64,000 bases of DNA from Gymnothorax reevesii. Taxonomy: Eukaryota; Chordata; Actinopteri; Anguilliformes; Muraenidae. The stretch lies in assembly GCA_029721435.1 (NCBI GenBank), contig CM056576.1:114432666-114496665 (forward strand). Direction: 5' to 3'. This document shows, one piece after another, positions 45,705 to 55,986 of this stretch. The notes under the pieces are model-generated. The model searched no databases, had not been told where the DNA came from, and saw only the letters and a list, made by a program, of their open reading frames with translations. Within the stretch, counting starts at the first letter, position 1, and every line of letters starts with the position of its first letter. Made by a program: the position numbers and the translations under genes.

Positions 45705-46522
45705 GTAAGTGTATCAACATTCCAACTCTTCATTTAATTGTTTGACTAAGAGACTGAGTATGGCCTCTCAAGTAAATTCTTATCGCACTCATTGAGCTGA
45801 AATACATTTAATTGTGGAGTCAGTTAAGCGCAAGACCATTTTCCACAGAAACAAATTGGGATGCATTTTATGAACTTTGCTGGGATTTAATATTAAAAAT
45901 GTAGAAATTTCTCGAGGTGAAATGCTTACAGTTGGGGATGCAGAAGAACATGACATGAATGAGAAGAATTAGAATTTGAAGTAACTGAACTTAATGACGG
46001 GCACTTAATTAATGGAATGTTGAGCGGAGAATTGATGTAACACAACACATTGAAGCCCATGGCCTTTAGGTTTATGGGATGATGAATTTCAATGGAAAGG
46101 AGATGAACAAAATGAGATGAAGCACAGGAACTCCTCTTAAAGGAGACTTAGAGAAATTGTATGATCATGATTTGTAATGATGAATGATACCGCAGTCCGA
46201 TTATTTTATTTTCCAGTTTGTATTGTAAATTACAACAGAAACACATTTTTTAGTCATTATTTGAACACGTATTTTCTTTTTTGAACATGTTTCAAGCATT
46301 TACTGATCAACTAGAAAACAGCACATAAGACTGTCAGATTAGCAATGCTTCAATGTACCTTGACTCATGTCACAATACATGCTGAAACTATCAATCAAAT
46401 CAGCCACAGAATCCTCTTTGATTCACATTCATGGCTGACAAGTGTTGGAGAGGCAGTGTTTATATGCTTTTTGTGAGAACTCAGGCTGACACCAGTTTAA
46501 AGTCATGGTGAATAGCACTGTG

Positions 46523-46589
46523 TGAATACTGATTTTTGGTGAATGGAAGCTGATTTTTGGAATGGGCACAAAGTTGATAATAATGCCAG
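46523..46589 (+). CDS. TRAJ: TRAJ segment J45, with duplicated IFG motif
   Basis: Heptamer CACTGTG (46516-46522). Core GEWKLIFGMGTKLIIMP, donor GTGAGA at 46590. Relative to J29, seven bases are gained so that CTGATTTTTGG occurs twice, and the frame reads LIFGEWKLIFGMGT. The frame relative to the heptamer also changes, and in that frame the untrimmed 5' end starts with TGA. Confidence 0.88.
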
Positions 46590-46886
46590 GTGAGAATATT
46601 ATACTATTATAAATGATGTCATATGAAGAACTGTAGATTAACTATCCATCTGGATTAGAAAGATACTTTGAAGACAGTTTCAATAATGTGAATATGCACC
46701 AAATACTATTGTTGAAACGAGTTGGTAGGCTACTGTTACCATTTTATTTACTTCACTGTCATATCAGATATTAGATAGAGTGTGCATTTATCTATGCAGT
46801 TAGTGTTTTTTGAATTGTTAGTGTGTTTTAAATTCTGAGGGACCCCAGTCAGACCTTACATTTCTGTCGTGGTGATTAGCACTGTG

Positions 46887-46949
46887 TGACTGGTGCTGGA
46901 GGATATAAGCTGATATTTGGAGAGGGAACAAAGTTAGTTGTACAATCAG
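46887..46949 (+). CDS. TRAJ: TRAJ segment J46
   Basis: Nonamer CATTTCTGT (46859-46867), 12-bp spacer, heptamer CACTGTG (46880-46886). Core GAGGYKLIFGEGTKLVVQS, donor GTAAGG at 46950. One codon shorter at the 5' end than J30. Confidence 0.95.
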
Positions 46950-47307
46950 GTAAGGAAACAAAAAATTCAGATGTAAAACTGACTAAAACTGATTTTAGTC
47001 AGAAACATACTTTGACCTTAGTCAGATGAACTTCTGCTTTGGAATTAGGGAAAGTATAGAAAATTTGTGGATTGAAAACATTGAAACATGACAAATGACA
47101 TTGTGCTGCTACAGTTATTTTATATCATTCTGATTTATGCCAGACTCACTCAAGGTTCAAGACAATAAGTAGCTTATGTTAGAGTAATATTCACTGCTCT
47201 GGGAGCTCAGTAATACATTTTCTTTTCATCACGGCGATTAATGGTCCAGGAATACCAGCATTGAATATAACTCTTAATACCTTACTGTTATGGTGAATAG
47301 CACTGTG

Positions 47308-47373
47308 TGAATACTGGAGGGGGTGGAAGGAAGCTGATATTTGGAAAGGGCACAAAGTTATTCATAATTCCAG
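47308..47373 (+). CDS. TRAJ: TRAJ segment J47
   Basis: Heptamer CACTGTG (47301-47307). Core GGGGRKLIFGKGTKLFIIP, donor GTGAGC at 47374. Duplicate of J31. Confidence 0.94.
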
Positions 47374-47613
47374 GTGAGCAGATTATGAGGTAATATTTTT
47401 TGCTGCATTTTAATCATAAATGATCAATTTCAGTCTTCAGTTTGGAAAAATGTAAATTCAATTTGTCTACAGTAAGACGTGTTTATCTGTCAGATGGTGC
47501 ATGATATCCACTATTTTAGATTGTTAAAGTAAGTTCAGTTTTTGTGTTGAAACTGTGATTCTATTATTTCTGTGGTATTTCCAGCTCCTTCTGTCACGTT
47601 GATTAGCACTGTG

Positions 47614-47677
47614 AATGCAGGTGGGGTAACAGCGAAGTTGATTTTTGGATTGGGAACAAAGTTAATAGTTCACACAG
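47614..47677 (+). CDS. TRAJ: TRAJ segment J48, no splice donor
   Basis: Heptamer CACTGTG (47607-47613) follows a CTTCTGTC-type nonamer. Core GGVTAKLIFGLGTKLIVHT is perfect, but the donor position reads CACAG-GGAGGA, with GT changed to GG. The frame stays open from here through J49 (open frame 47572-48018), so an extended exon using the J49 donor at 47918 would be in frame. J48 alone cannot splice normally. Confidence 0.8.
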
Positions 47678-47854
47678 GGAGGAAAACAGTAAAAAAAATG
47701 GTTAAAAAAGGCAATGGTAATGACATTTCAGTGTTGACAGCTGCATGTTGTAAATATTCAGTGGTCCATCTATTGTTGGTTGCAGATTTTTTTTGCTATT
47801 TTTTCCCCTTGCATGGAACCAAGACAGGTATTTGTGTTGGTAATATTCAATGTG

Positions 47855-47917
47855 TGACTGGTAGTGGAAATTTTAAGATAATCTTTGGACAAGGAACACG
47901 TCTAATTGTTGAATCAA
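47855..47917 (+). CDS. TRAJ: TRAJ segment J49
   Basis: Nonamer GGTATTTGT (47827-47835), 12-bp spacer, heptamer CAATGTG (47848-47854). Core GSGNFKIIFGQGTRLIVES, donor GTAAGT at 47918. Duplicate of J33 and last J of copy 2. Confidence 0.95.
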
Positions 47918-49029
47918 GTAAGTGTTTATCAGAGCCATTCTTAACATTTCTATCAAGAAATAACTGTGACCTCTCAAACAATTTCCAGTACTTTATCACT
48001 TTTGTCGATGTAATTTAATTTCGACTTTGTCATAATCAAACAAAGATACCTAGTTTTTCAAATTTAATTCAGATTTATTCAGTAGTCCGTAAAAACGACT
48101 TTGTGATGTCTGGGAGTATTTGTAACTGGATATTCAGAGCAGTGAAATGGCATCTGCCTCCTTAAAGCAATGCTTACAGAACTGTACTGAAACAAACATT
48201 GATGAATGGAATATACTGAATGGAGTTTGTGCAAAATCTAGAAACCCAAGGTCTTCAGTTTTATGGAGTTCCATAATATAAAGGCAAAGGTCAGAAAAGG
48301 GGTCAGATCAGCATTCATTGTTGGAGAGCCTCTTCAGGACACTTCAGAAGTGACCTCCGAATGTGACTCACATTATGCTATCAATGCCTTTTGCAGTTTA
48401 TAAAACACTGGTCACAGAGACTATCTGATCTTGACTTTTATTACAAGCATAAAGTCATTTATCTTCTAATATTTATTTGCATTACGCATCAATTGGGAAT
48501 TTTTAATTACTCTAATATTAATTCTGTATGTCCTCACTGGATGGCTGCTACTTGCGGTGGGTCAGTGGGACTGATGTGTTACTTAATGTCATTGCAGTCT
48601 CAATTTAATTCATTTAAACACAAATAACTTCCAAATATTAGTCTAATGAACCTGAAAACTAAACCACCTTGATTCAATTTCATAAATGACCAAAGTGTTA
48701 GAAAGCAGTATTTAGCCATTTTTAATTGACTTGAGTTTCAATCTACCTGAAAGGTCCCCTGTCATGTCAGAAGTTGCGCAGGGCAGTAGTCATTACCAGC
48801 CTTTTTAAAATCTGTTCCTTTGTGGCATCATATAGTAAAGTGCCTGTCCAAGTACAAAAAGGACTGATCCACACCAGCCAAACTGTTTTAGAGTTGATTT
48901 ATTATTCTGGCTGTCTGTCCATCATATGATGTCACAAAGAAGATATTTTGAAATGGGTGTATTGATTAATTTGCTGTGCACCAGGCGACGTGATAAGGGC
49001 CCTTTAATGTCATAGAGATTAACACTGTG

Positions 49030-49095
49030 TGAATGATGGAGCTGGTGGATGGAAGCTGATTTTTGGAAAGGGTACAAAGTTAATAATTACTGCAG
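49030..49095 (+). CDS. TRAJ: TRAJ segment J50
   Basis: Heptamer CACTGTG (49023-49029). Core GAGGWKLIFGKGTKLIITA, donor GTGAGC at 49096. It has no counterpart after J33, so it was outside the duplicated block or lost at the junction. Confidence 0.95.
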
Positions 49096-49451
49096 GTGAG
49101 CAAAACAAAAAGCCTGATTATGCCATTTCTTTTAGTAAGATAATTTATTCTGGAAGTATCAGTTATACTCAGATAATTGGTAGTAGCTTTGTGAATTGAA
49201 GATGTGCACTTTAGCGATGAAACTGTGTTGCATCAAGAAGTTAATGTCATCAATTTCATGCAAATCTGATTCATGATAGAATTATTATGAATTCAGAACT
49301 ATTTGCTATGCTGGCAGTGCAATGCTGTATATTTTTGGGGATCTCAGGCTATTTTCCCTACAGCAGAACAATTAAAACTTTGCGGGTGATTGCTCAATCA
49401 TTCTGCGGGAGATGAGTTAGGCACCTTTCTGTCATGGCCATTAACACTGTG

Positions 49452-49517
49452 TGAATACTGGAGCAGGTGCACGGAAGCTAATTTTTGGAAAGGGAACAAG
49501 GTTAATCATAAGTCTGG
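49452..49517 (+). CDS. TRAJ: TRAJ segment J51
   Basis: Nonamer CCTTTCTGT (49424-49432), 12-bp spacer, heptamer CACTGTG (49445-49451). Core GAGARKLIFGKGTRLIISL, donor GTGAGC at 49518. Confidence 0.95.
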
Positions 49518-49809
49518 GTGAGCAAATGACATGGTAATATGTTAGTATCTTTATTAGAAGTGAGTATTTCTCAGATTAATCTTCTGTGCTGAAAAAAATT
49601 AATTTGAATAAAATATGCAGTCTGAAATCAGTTTGTGCACCAAGGGCCTGAATTTATCATTCAGATCCTCTATTTTCAGCCAAAGGATATAATTGTGATA
49701 TGTTCAAGTAAAGTGAAAACTACTGCCTCTATCTGAACTGAAATAAAGGCAGTATTTCTGAGGGGCCTTTGTCAGCCTATACCTTTCTGTCATGCTGATT
49801 CTCACTGTG

Positions 49810-49875
49810 TGAATACTGGAGGGGGTGCAGGAAAGATGATTTTTGGAAAGGGAACTAAGTTAATAATTACTGCAG
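49810..49875 (+). CDS. TRAJ: TRAJ segment J52
   Basis: Nonamer CCTTTCTGT (49782-49790), 12-bp spacer, heptamer CACTGTG (49803-49809). Core GGGAGKMIFGKGTKLIITA, donor GTAAGC at 49876. Its 5' flank from about 49677 is the homologue of the flank of J34. Confidence 0.95.
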
Positions 49876-50033
49876 GTAAGCAATAAATCCTAAATATTTA
49901 TTACTATAAGCATAATTGTCATGACAAAGCATTGCAGTTTGAAAAACAGTCATGCTAGTGTCACCTGCACGCTTTCTGTAGTTTTCATTACATTTAAATA
50001 TCCCTGGTTTTCATAGCAGTAATATTCAGTGTG

Positions 50034-50096
50034 TGACTGGTGGCGGATATTCAAAGCTAATCTTTGGACTGGGAACAAGTATTTTTGTAGAATCAA
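50034..50096 (+). CDS. TRAJ: TRAJ segment J53
   Basis: Nonamer GGTTTTCAT (50006-50014), 12-bp spacer, heptamer CAGTGTG (50027-50033). Core GGGYSKLIFGLGTSIFVES, donor GTAAGC at 50097. Confidence 0.94.
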
Positions 50097-51019
50097 GTAA
50101 GCGCTTCCAATTATTAAAGTCACAGTGATATGAAATGAAAATGTTTTACCGATAAATTGATTTCCTTGGCAGTGTAACATGTATTGCTGGAATGAATTTA
50201 ATTTTGAAATGGACATTTCTGGAGGTATTTTTAAATAGGGACATAGCAGCAAAGTTTATTACATGTTGCCAAAAGCCCACAGAAATATGAACGAAACTTC
50301 GCAAGAGCCAACAATTGAAGAATTGAATATATTGAGCTCCGAAGCATTTCTACTTTGCTCAAACTTAAGTTCAAGGACTGCACAAACTCAGTTTCCAAAT
50401 AACTTGGAACTTGAACTTTAACTCAAAAATCCTGTGCAGCTAATCACCTTTTTTAAGTTTTGTGAGCCTTTTTTTTTTACAGTGTGGGTTTTATAGTTTA
50501 CAGCACTGTTAAGCAAAGCTAAAGATAAATTATTTGGAGTAAAATAAGGAAGACCAGGCAATGCTGGATTCACACACTATACTGCTACAATACTTGTGAC
50601 TGGTTGGCAAGTCTGATGCATTACTTGCTCTAACCCCAATCTCAATTTCATTAAGCTCAACATGATACTGTATTTCTTAATAAATAATAATCTAATGAGC
50701 CAGAGAATCAAATGAAACCACCTTGGTTCAGTTTCATTACTGACCTGAGTGCACTTAGGGAAGTGAAATGTTTGATTTATTGAAAAACTGCTCCCACAGA
50801 GCTTGATTGGAGTGAAGTAAATTCCAATTAATTTTATTAATTAAATTAATGAATTCATATTCCTGATATTTGAAGTTACTTAAAATGGTTTTGTGGGACA
50901 AGACTATTCAACATTTCCATATAAATCCCACAATTCATTTTTAAGCATATTACAGAGCAGTCCTCATGTTATTGTTCAGTAACAGAAGTCAGGTATTTCC
51001 TTAATGTCATGGTGAGCAG
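50097..51019. other. Spacer between J53 and J54
   Basis: About 920 bases of AT-rich sequence without a J, a relic or a recognised repeat. Stretches after about 50540 recall the spacer downstream of J33/J49 (CTCAATTT... and ACCACCTTGGTTCA), so it may be an older paralogue of that spacer. Confidence 0.5.
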
Positions 51020-51026
51020 CACTGTG

Positions 51027-51089
51027 TGAACTCTGGGAGTGGATGGAGTCTGATTTTTGGAAAAGGCACAAAGTTAATCGTAAACCCAG
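51027..51089 (+). CDS. TRAJ: TRAJ segment J54
   Basis: Heptamer CACTGTG (51020-51026). Core GSGWSLIFGKGTKLIVNP, donor GTGCGT at 51090, weaker than the GTAAGT/GTGAGN of its neighbours. Confidence 0.92.
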
Positions 51090-51358
51090 GTGCGTAAACA
51101 ATTTGGCAATATGTTAATTTCAGATTATCATGTGACTTTATCATTTTCCAGATTATTCTGCCTTCTGCATGGGGAATTTCAATTGAATATGTCTGAGATA
51201 TACTGCCTGAAACCAGTTGACAGTTATTTCTTAACTATACTTCCTATTCTTCTATCATATTAGCAAAGTCAGGATGACTTTACGACTAAAATCTGTATAA
51301 TTGTTAACAAGGGGCCCAAGTCAGGCACTGGCTTTCTGTCATTCTGATTAACACCAAT

Positions 51359-51424
51359 TAGATATTGGAGGGGGAGCAAGGAGGCTGAGTTTTGGAAAGG
51401 ACAGAAAGTTAAAAATTACCTCAG
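51359..51424 (+). pseudogene. J55 pseudogene
   Basis: CACCAAT (51352-51358) replaces the heptamer, FGxGT has become FGKDR (core GARRLSFGKDRKLKIT), and the donor reads GAATGT. All three functional elements are lost, although the J outline is clear. Confidence 0.88.
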
Positions 51425-51606
51425 GAATGTACAACATCATAGTATTTATTATGGAAAGAAAAATATATTAGTCATGAGAAAAACATTGACCACTAGAAAA
51501 GTGTCTATTTAAAAACAGGAATTGTTGTGCTGTCAGTCAGCTGCATGTATTCAGTTCATGTGTATTCAGTTCAGGATAAATTTTTGTTAAGGTAATGATC
51601 ATTGTG

Positions 51607-51669
51607 TGACTACTTCTGGAGACTGGAAGCTTATATTTGGGAAAGGAACTCATTTGATCATAGAATCAA
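51607..51669 (+). CDS. TRAJ: TRAJ segment J56
   Basis: Nonamer AATTTTTGT (51579-51587), 12-bp spacer, heptamer CATTGTG (51600-51606). Core SGDWKLIFGKGTHLIIES, donor GTAAGT at 51670. Confidence 0.95.
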
Positions 51670-52236
51670 GTAAGTTTTTAGATTTATAATTGTCATACTT
51701 TAAAAGTTCACCAATAGAGTATAACCGAAAACATTTTCAATTGATCACATTTGATGCAGAAGTGTTTAGACAGCGGTTAGCAGCGAGATAATTTTCCCTC
51801 AGGTTATGATCAAGAAGGTGTTGAATATACATGCTTAATCTATCGCAATTTAATTTAAAAAAATCATGTACTTTCTCTCTTAGTTTATAGAGCACTGTTC
51901 ACAGTTTCTAAAAATGAAATCTTTAGTTTTGTCTTTTCCATTCAATGTTTGTCATTTATTTCACTTTCACCTGCAATTCTTGGCTGTTACCTTTTAACCC
52001 AAATAAGTTGTCGCGGACCAAACTGAATGTGTTCACAAGATGGCCGCTACCTACAGCTGATCAGTGGGTCAGTTGTGATACTTCAGTGTCTATTTTTTTC
52101 AAATAACAGTTATAATATCCGATGCAAGTATGCATCTTATCCACCTCGACTGACCCAAGTTTTGTTAGGCATTGTTATAACATTGCAAAGGGAACTGAAT
52201 CTGACACTACCTTACAGTCATGGTGATTAACACTGT

Positions 52237-52302
52237 GTGAATGCTGGAACTGGTGGATGGAAGCTAGTTTTTGGAAAAGGCACAAAGTTAATAATTAATC
52301 CA
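52237..52302 (+). CDS. TRAJ: TRAJ segment J57
   Basis: Heptamer CACTGTG (52230-52236). Core GTGGWKLVFGKGTKLIINP, donor GTGAGA at 52303. Confidence 0.95.
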
Positions 52303-52477
52303 GGTGAGAATGCTACATTATCATAAACTACTGCTACAGTATAGGAAGAAGAGCAGAATTTAATCTGGAGGAATGTACTAAGTTATACGATTTGAAATTG
52401 GTTGGGGGACCATTGTTACTATTCTATTATTTAACTCCAATCTGAAATTGAGTTTGTCATATCTTTGAGTCCAGGCT

Positions 52478-52525
52478 TTTAGTTTTGATTTGGAAAAGGG
52501 ACAAAATCATAACAGAGGTAGCAAA
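52478..52525 (+). pseudogene. Unnumbered J 3' relic
   Basis: TTTTGATTTGGAAAAGGGAC and AAAATCATAACAGAGGTAGC follow the second half of a J59/J60-type segment including the donor area, but no 5' half or heptamer is present. Confidence 0.45.
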
Positions 52526-52667
52526 TAATAATAAGGCAACATGTCAGAGCTGAATTTTTGCGAGAAATTACTATTTTCCAGTTCATACAAATGTGTCTGG
52601 GGGTAGTTTGAATGAGATATGCATTCAAAATCATTGTGCTATTGTTCTGCCATTATTTTGAATGTAT

Positions 52668-53090
52668 TATATACAGTTAAACCATAAGTATTTGGACATA
52701 ATTCTTGTGTACCTCGTGTTCTTGGTCTGGCCAACTGTTGGGTTTAGGTTTTTCTGAACCAGGGGAAGAATATTACGGTCATCCACCACAATTGCTTTCC
52801 ATGGCCTTCCTGGCCTTTTTGTGTTCTTGAGCTCACCACTCCTGTGTTTCTTCTGAATGACCTTATCACACAGTGCCACAACTAATAGATTTGCTTTTTC
52901 TTTGGTGGGTTTGTTTTTATTCCTGCAGTCTAAAAATGTTGTGCTTCACTGGCATTGACAACACTTTGGATTTCATATTCAGAGTTACCAACAGATTAAA
53001 AATGATTAAAATCATATCTAAACTTTTCATGTGTTAATTTCAAAATTAATTATTAGGGAATAAAAGCCAAATTTATAGATATGACTGCAA
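52668..53090 (-). mobile_element. Internally deleted Tc1-like transposon
   Basis: The left end TACAGTTAAACCATAAGTAT with TTTGGACA is a diverged inverted match to the right side near 53065-53090. On the minus strand 52670-52850 encodes HRSGELKNTKRPGRPWKA then VVDDRNILPLV, the GRPR-type hinge and second helix-turn-helix of a Tc1 transposase. The catalytic domain is missing. Confidence 0.65.
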
Positions 53091-53223
53091 CTCCTCTGAA
53101 TTCAGCCAGAGTGGACCATTATATTAAATTCTATGTTGGGTTTCATGGGAAAGAGCTATATTTACATTACTTCTGACAAATCTTCCTCTGATTGGAAAAC
53201 TAGCTTTCTGTTGTGCTGATGTG

Positions 53224-53288
53224 TGAATTTTGAAGGGGGGTTAGGAAAGTTGCTTATTGAAAGGCAATTAAGTTTTTATTTTGTCCAG
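53224..53288 (+). pseudogene. J58 pseudogene
   Basis: TGATGTG (53217-53223) in the heptamer position. Core NFEGGLGKLLIERQLSFY: FGxGT is replaced by IERQL. The exon end GTCCAG is followed by AC rather than GT. Homologous to J62 and J67, the dead first J of each unit. Confidence 0.85.
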
Positions 53289-53430
53289 ACAACACAAAGC
53301 ATATTAATGACTATGAAAACATTATGGCAAAGACAAAAGTGACCTTGTGTACGTACAATTAGACATGCTTGTGTCAGCTGTACTTTAAGTGACGCCTATG
53401 TGAATATTTGTGAAGGTGTTCATCAGTGTG

Positions 53431-53493
53431 TGACTGAGGCTGGAAATAGGAAGCTTATATTTGGGCAGGGAACAAGCCTGAATGTGGAATCAA
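53431..53493 (+). CDS. TRAJ: TRAJ segment J59
   Basis: Nonamer AATATTTGT (53403-53411), 12-bp spacer, heptamer CAGTGTG (53424-53430). Core EAGNRKLIFGQGTSLNVES, donor GTAAGT at 53494. Counterparts J63 and J68. Confidence 0.95.
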
Positions 53494-53853
53494 GTAAGTG
53501 CTTTAAAATAGAAAATTTGTTGTACAACGTTGTACTTCTCTATCCCTATGAATAGAATATTCAAATTATGGTCTTTGCTGTCTTGATGTGGGTTCAGTTT
53601 TAATTGAGTAAGTGTTCACATTATCATCACCAATTTATGGAATGCATCTCTTGATAAATTTCTGTAGGTTTGGAAATGCAAAGCTTTTAATTTACAGTCT
53701 ATATACAGTGAGCATCTTAGCAGAGCAGTCACTGATCATTGCATATCATAATATTAGCACAACTTGCTCAATGTAATATATTCAGTTGAGTTGGAGAAGA
53801 TCTAAAGACCTATAGTCCATTGCTTTATAGAATTGTAACCTTTACTGGAAAAT

Positions 53854-54149
53854 CCCTAATGAAGATATCCTATAGTTATTTCTTAGTAATACAATAGTAT
53901 TTTTGGCATAACTATAGTGTTACTGTAGTTTGCATAGTATAACTTGAGTAATTCTATAGCCATCACATTAAAGCTATAGTACTACCGGAGTGAACAGTGC
54001 CATGGTATTACTATAGTCCACACAACTGTATTGCTGTAGTCTGAATAACTATAATATCACTATAGCAGTTCTCCACTATCGAGGAGAAAATACCATCCAT
54101 TTACTATTGGATAACTATAGCTTGGGACTATTGTAATTTTTCATAAGGG
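53854..54149. mobile_element. ACTATAGT-rich MITE, insertion 1
   Basis: The segment is packed with ACTATAG/CTATAGT motifs in both orientations and ends in short inverted repeats (CCCTAATGAAG / TTTTTCATAAGGG). The paralogous intervals in the next two units (before 56936 and before 59385) run straight through, which marks it as an insertion. Confidence 0.82.
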
Positions 54150-54211
54150 AAGACAAGGAATAGGTGAAATCATTCAGGAACTACTTTTATGTCATGATAA
54201 AATGCACTGTG

Positions 54212-54271
54212 TGAATACTGGTGCACAGAAGCTGATTTTTGGAAAGGGAACCGCAGTAATCATAGTTCCAG
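54212..54271 (+). CDS. TRAJ: TRAJ segment J60
   Basis: Nonamer CTTTTATGT (54184-54192), 12-bp spacer, heptamer CACTGTG (54205-54211). Core TGAQKLIFGKGTAVIIVP, donor GTGAGC at 54272. Counterparts J64 and J69. Confidence 0.95.
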
Positions 54272-54583
54272 GTGAGCAAACGACATGTAAATATATTGTG
54301 GGCTCATGTTAGGTATTTTTTCATTACGCTAAAGCTTTTTGAAAGGAATATTATTTGGGTGCTGTGTAGTAATGTGTAGACATTATTATGTCTGTGATGC
54401 ACTTTCTGAAATCAGTTCAAGCATCAGTGCTATTCATGCATTTATTGATTTTAAGATATTTTGCTATCCTTAGATTTCAAAGTAAATAATTGTTTTGAGT
54501 AAGTCATATTTCAGGACTAGATTGATTATCCCTGAGGGATCTTTTTCAGATATGAGCTTTCTGTCTTGGTAATTAGCATAGTG

Positions 54584-54649
54584 TGAATGCTGTTGGGGGA
54601 GTAGGGAAGTTACTTTTTGGAAAGGGAACCAAGTTATTCACTATAGCAG
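54584..54649 (+). CDS. TRAJ: TRAJ segment J61
   Basis: Nonamer GCTTTCTGT (54556-54564), 12-bp spacer, heptamer CATAGTG (54577-54583). Core GGVGKLLFGKGTKLFTIA, donor GTAAGT at 54650. Counterparts J65 and J70. Confidence 0.94.
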
Positions 54650-55375
54650 GTAAGTAATTCACTGTAAAAAAAGAGAAATGTTTCTACTTAGCTGAGGAAC
54701 AATCGAAGTTAAAAAATGAACAGGCACTAGTTATATATTTTAATGTTTATGAGCTAGTCCATCTAACTTTGTGTATGATAATTGAGTCTCTGTTCCTTTT
54801 TTGGAGGGGTATTTTACCTTCAGTTTTTCCTTCAGTAATTGAATTTCATGCTAAGTTGGATTCAGGTCAAATAATTGACTTTCCTGTTATGGAACATTCC
54901 ACTTTCTTGCCTTAAAAAATATTGGGTTGCTTTGCAGTATGCTTCTGAGTCATCAACTATATGCACTATAAGGCATAGTCCAGTGAGTTTTGAGAGAATT
55001 GGCTAAATGTAAGGAAATTTTATAGCCCTATACATTTCAGAGTTAATCCTGTAGCTTTCAACAGAACCATCACCAGTAAATGCCAGGGAACCAGCTCAAT
55101 TTGCTTCTATACATGCCCACACATGACTACTCTTCATCAATTAGATGGTAGGCTTCTGATCATGAAGAGATACTTCCCTTCTTCATAGTCTTCTCTTCTA
55201 ATCTTTATAGTCCAAGAATTTGTCCCATCTGTCCCTTAGATTTTTTTTCAGAAAACTACAGTTTTTCAGGGATTTTTTTTTTTATTTCTGGTTTTTGAGT
55301 CTGTCCAATGGTCTACCTATCTAGATAAGCCCCATATTTGCTCTGAAGTCTGTTGATTGCTGATTCAGGCTCTGA

Positions 55376-55674
55376 CCTTATAAAAATGTACTATCGTTAA
55401 CTATAGTTTACTACAGTAAAATTGATGTAAACTATAGTAAACTACACTTTACTACGGTAATCTATAGTTTATGCAATTATACTATAGTAATTGAATATCA
55501 TTGCCATAGTTTACTATAGTAGAGTTTTACTTTTGTGATTTACTTTAGCGTCACTATAGTAAACTACAGTTACTATAGTATATCAATAGTAATTCTGCAA
55601 AAATACCATAGTTACTGTAGAAAACTATAGTATTTTTAATGCAGTATTTTGTGGTAATTCTTTTGTGGTAAGGG
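55376..55674. mobile_element. ACTATAGT-rich MITE, insertion 2
   Basis: Same style as 53854-54149: repeated ACTATAGT/TTTACTATAG motifs, ends CCTTATAAAAA and GTGGTAAGGG. The homologous spacer of the next unit (near 58298) passes from GGCTCTGA straight to TATGTCTCC, showing the empty site. Confidence 0.82.
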
Positions 55675-55770
55675 TGATACGTCTCCTTTTGGAAATTATC
55701 AGGGAATAAAACGAATCAAGCCTGATTTGCAATGGCAGAATTGAGGAAATACTTTTAATCCCTGAAATGA

Positions 55771-55791
55771 GGGGGGGGGGGGGGGGGGGGG
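55771..55791 (+). repeat. Poly-G run (21 G)
   Basis: Twenty-one consecutive G on the + strand. The homologous place in unit b3 (about 58395-58408) has only a short interrupted G run. Length may be affected by assembly error. Confidence 0.9.
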
Positions 55792-55899
55792 TCTTTTTAA
55801 AAGCGCTACAGTTTTTATTTTTCACACTGTCCATCCAATTTTGATGACCATACCCTTAAACTGAAGCTAAGAGTCAGCAATTTGCTTTCATATTCATCA

Positions 55900-55986
55900 T
55901 ATGATTTGTACTCCGATATTCTTTGAGTGACAGCTAAAGTGACAATAACATTGTCTATGTCCAAATATTTATAGACCTGACTGTAA
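55900..55986. mobile_element. Tc1-like terminal fragment (unit b2)
   Basis: GTCCAAATATTTATAGACC followed by TGACTGTA is the end of a fish Tc1-like inverted repeat. The same end occurs at the start of unit b3 (about 58555-58590) and, diverged, near 53070-53090. Confidence 0.55.

Larger units (their letters stand above)
39015..48845 (+). repeat. 10-kb tandem duplication, copy 2 (J34-J49)
   Basis: It is collinear with 28690-38870: J34-J43 match J17-J26, J44 matches J28 and J45-J49 match J29-J33 (the partner of J27 is nearly gone). Homology begins inside J34; the 140 bases before it match 49677-49800, upstream of J52. The right end of homology is near 48840. Confidence 0.93.
53085..55980 (+). 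repeat. 3' tandem unit b1 (J58-J61)
   Basis: First of three collinear units. Order in each: Tc1-end remnant, dead J, VES-type J, FGKGTAVII-type J, GKLLFG-type J, then a spacer containing ACAGGCACT. This unit lacks a recognisable fifth J but holds two MITEs not present in the other units. Confidence 0.88.

Noticed and set aside
47572..48018. 148-codon open frame taken as an independent protein gene
   Set aside because: It spans two J segments and their signals; the FGxGT cores and RSSs explain its only recognisable parts. It is kept only as a J48-J49 read-through finding.
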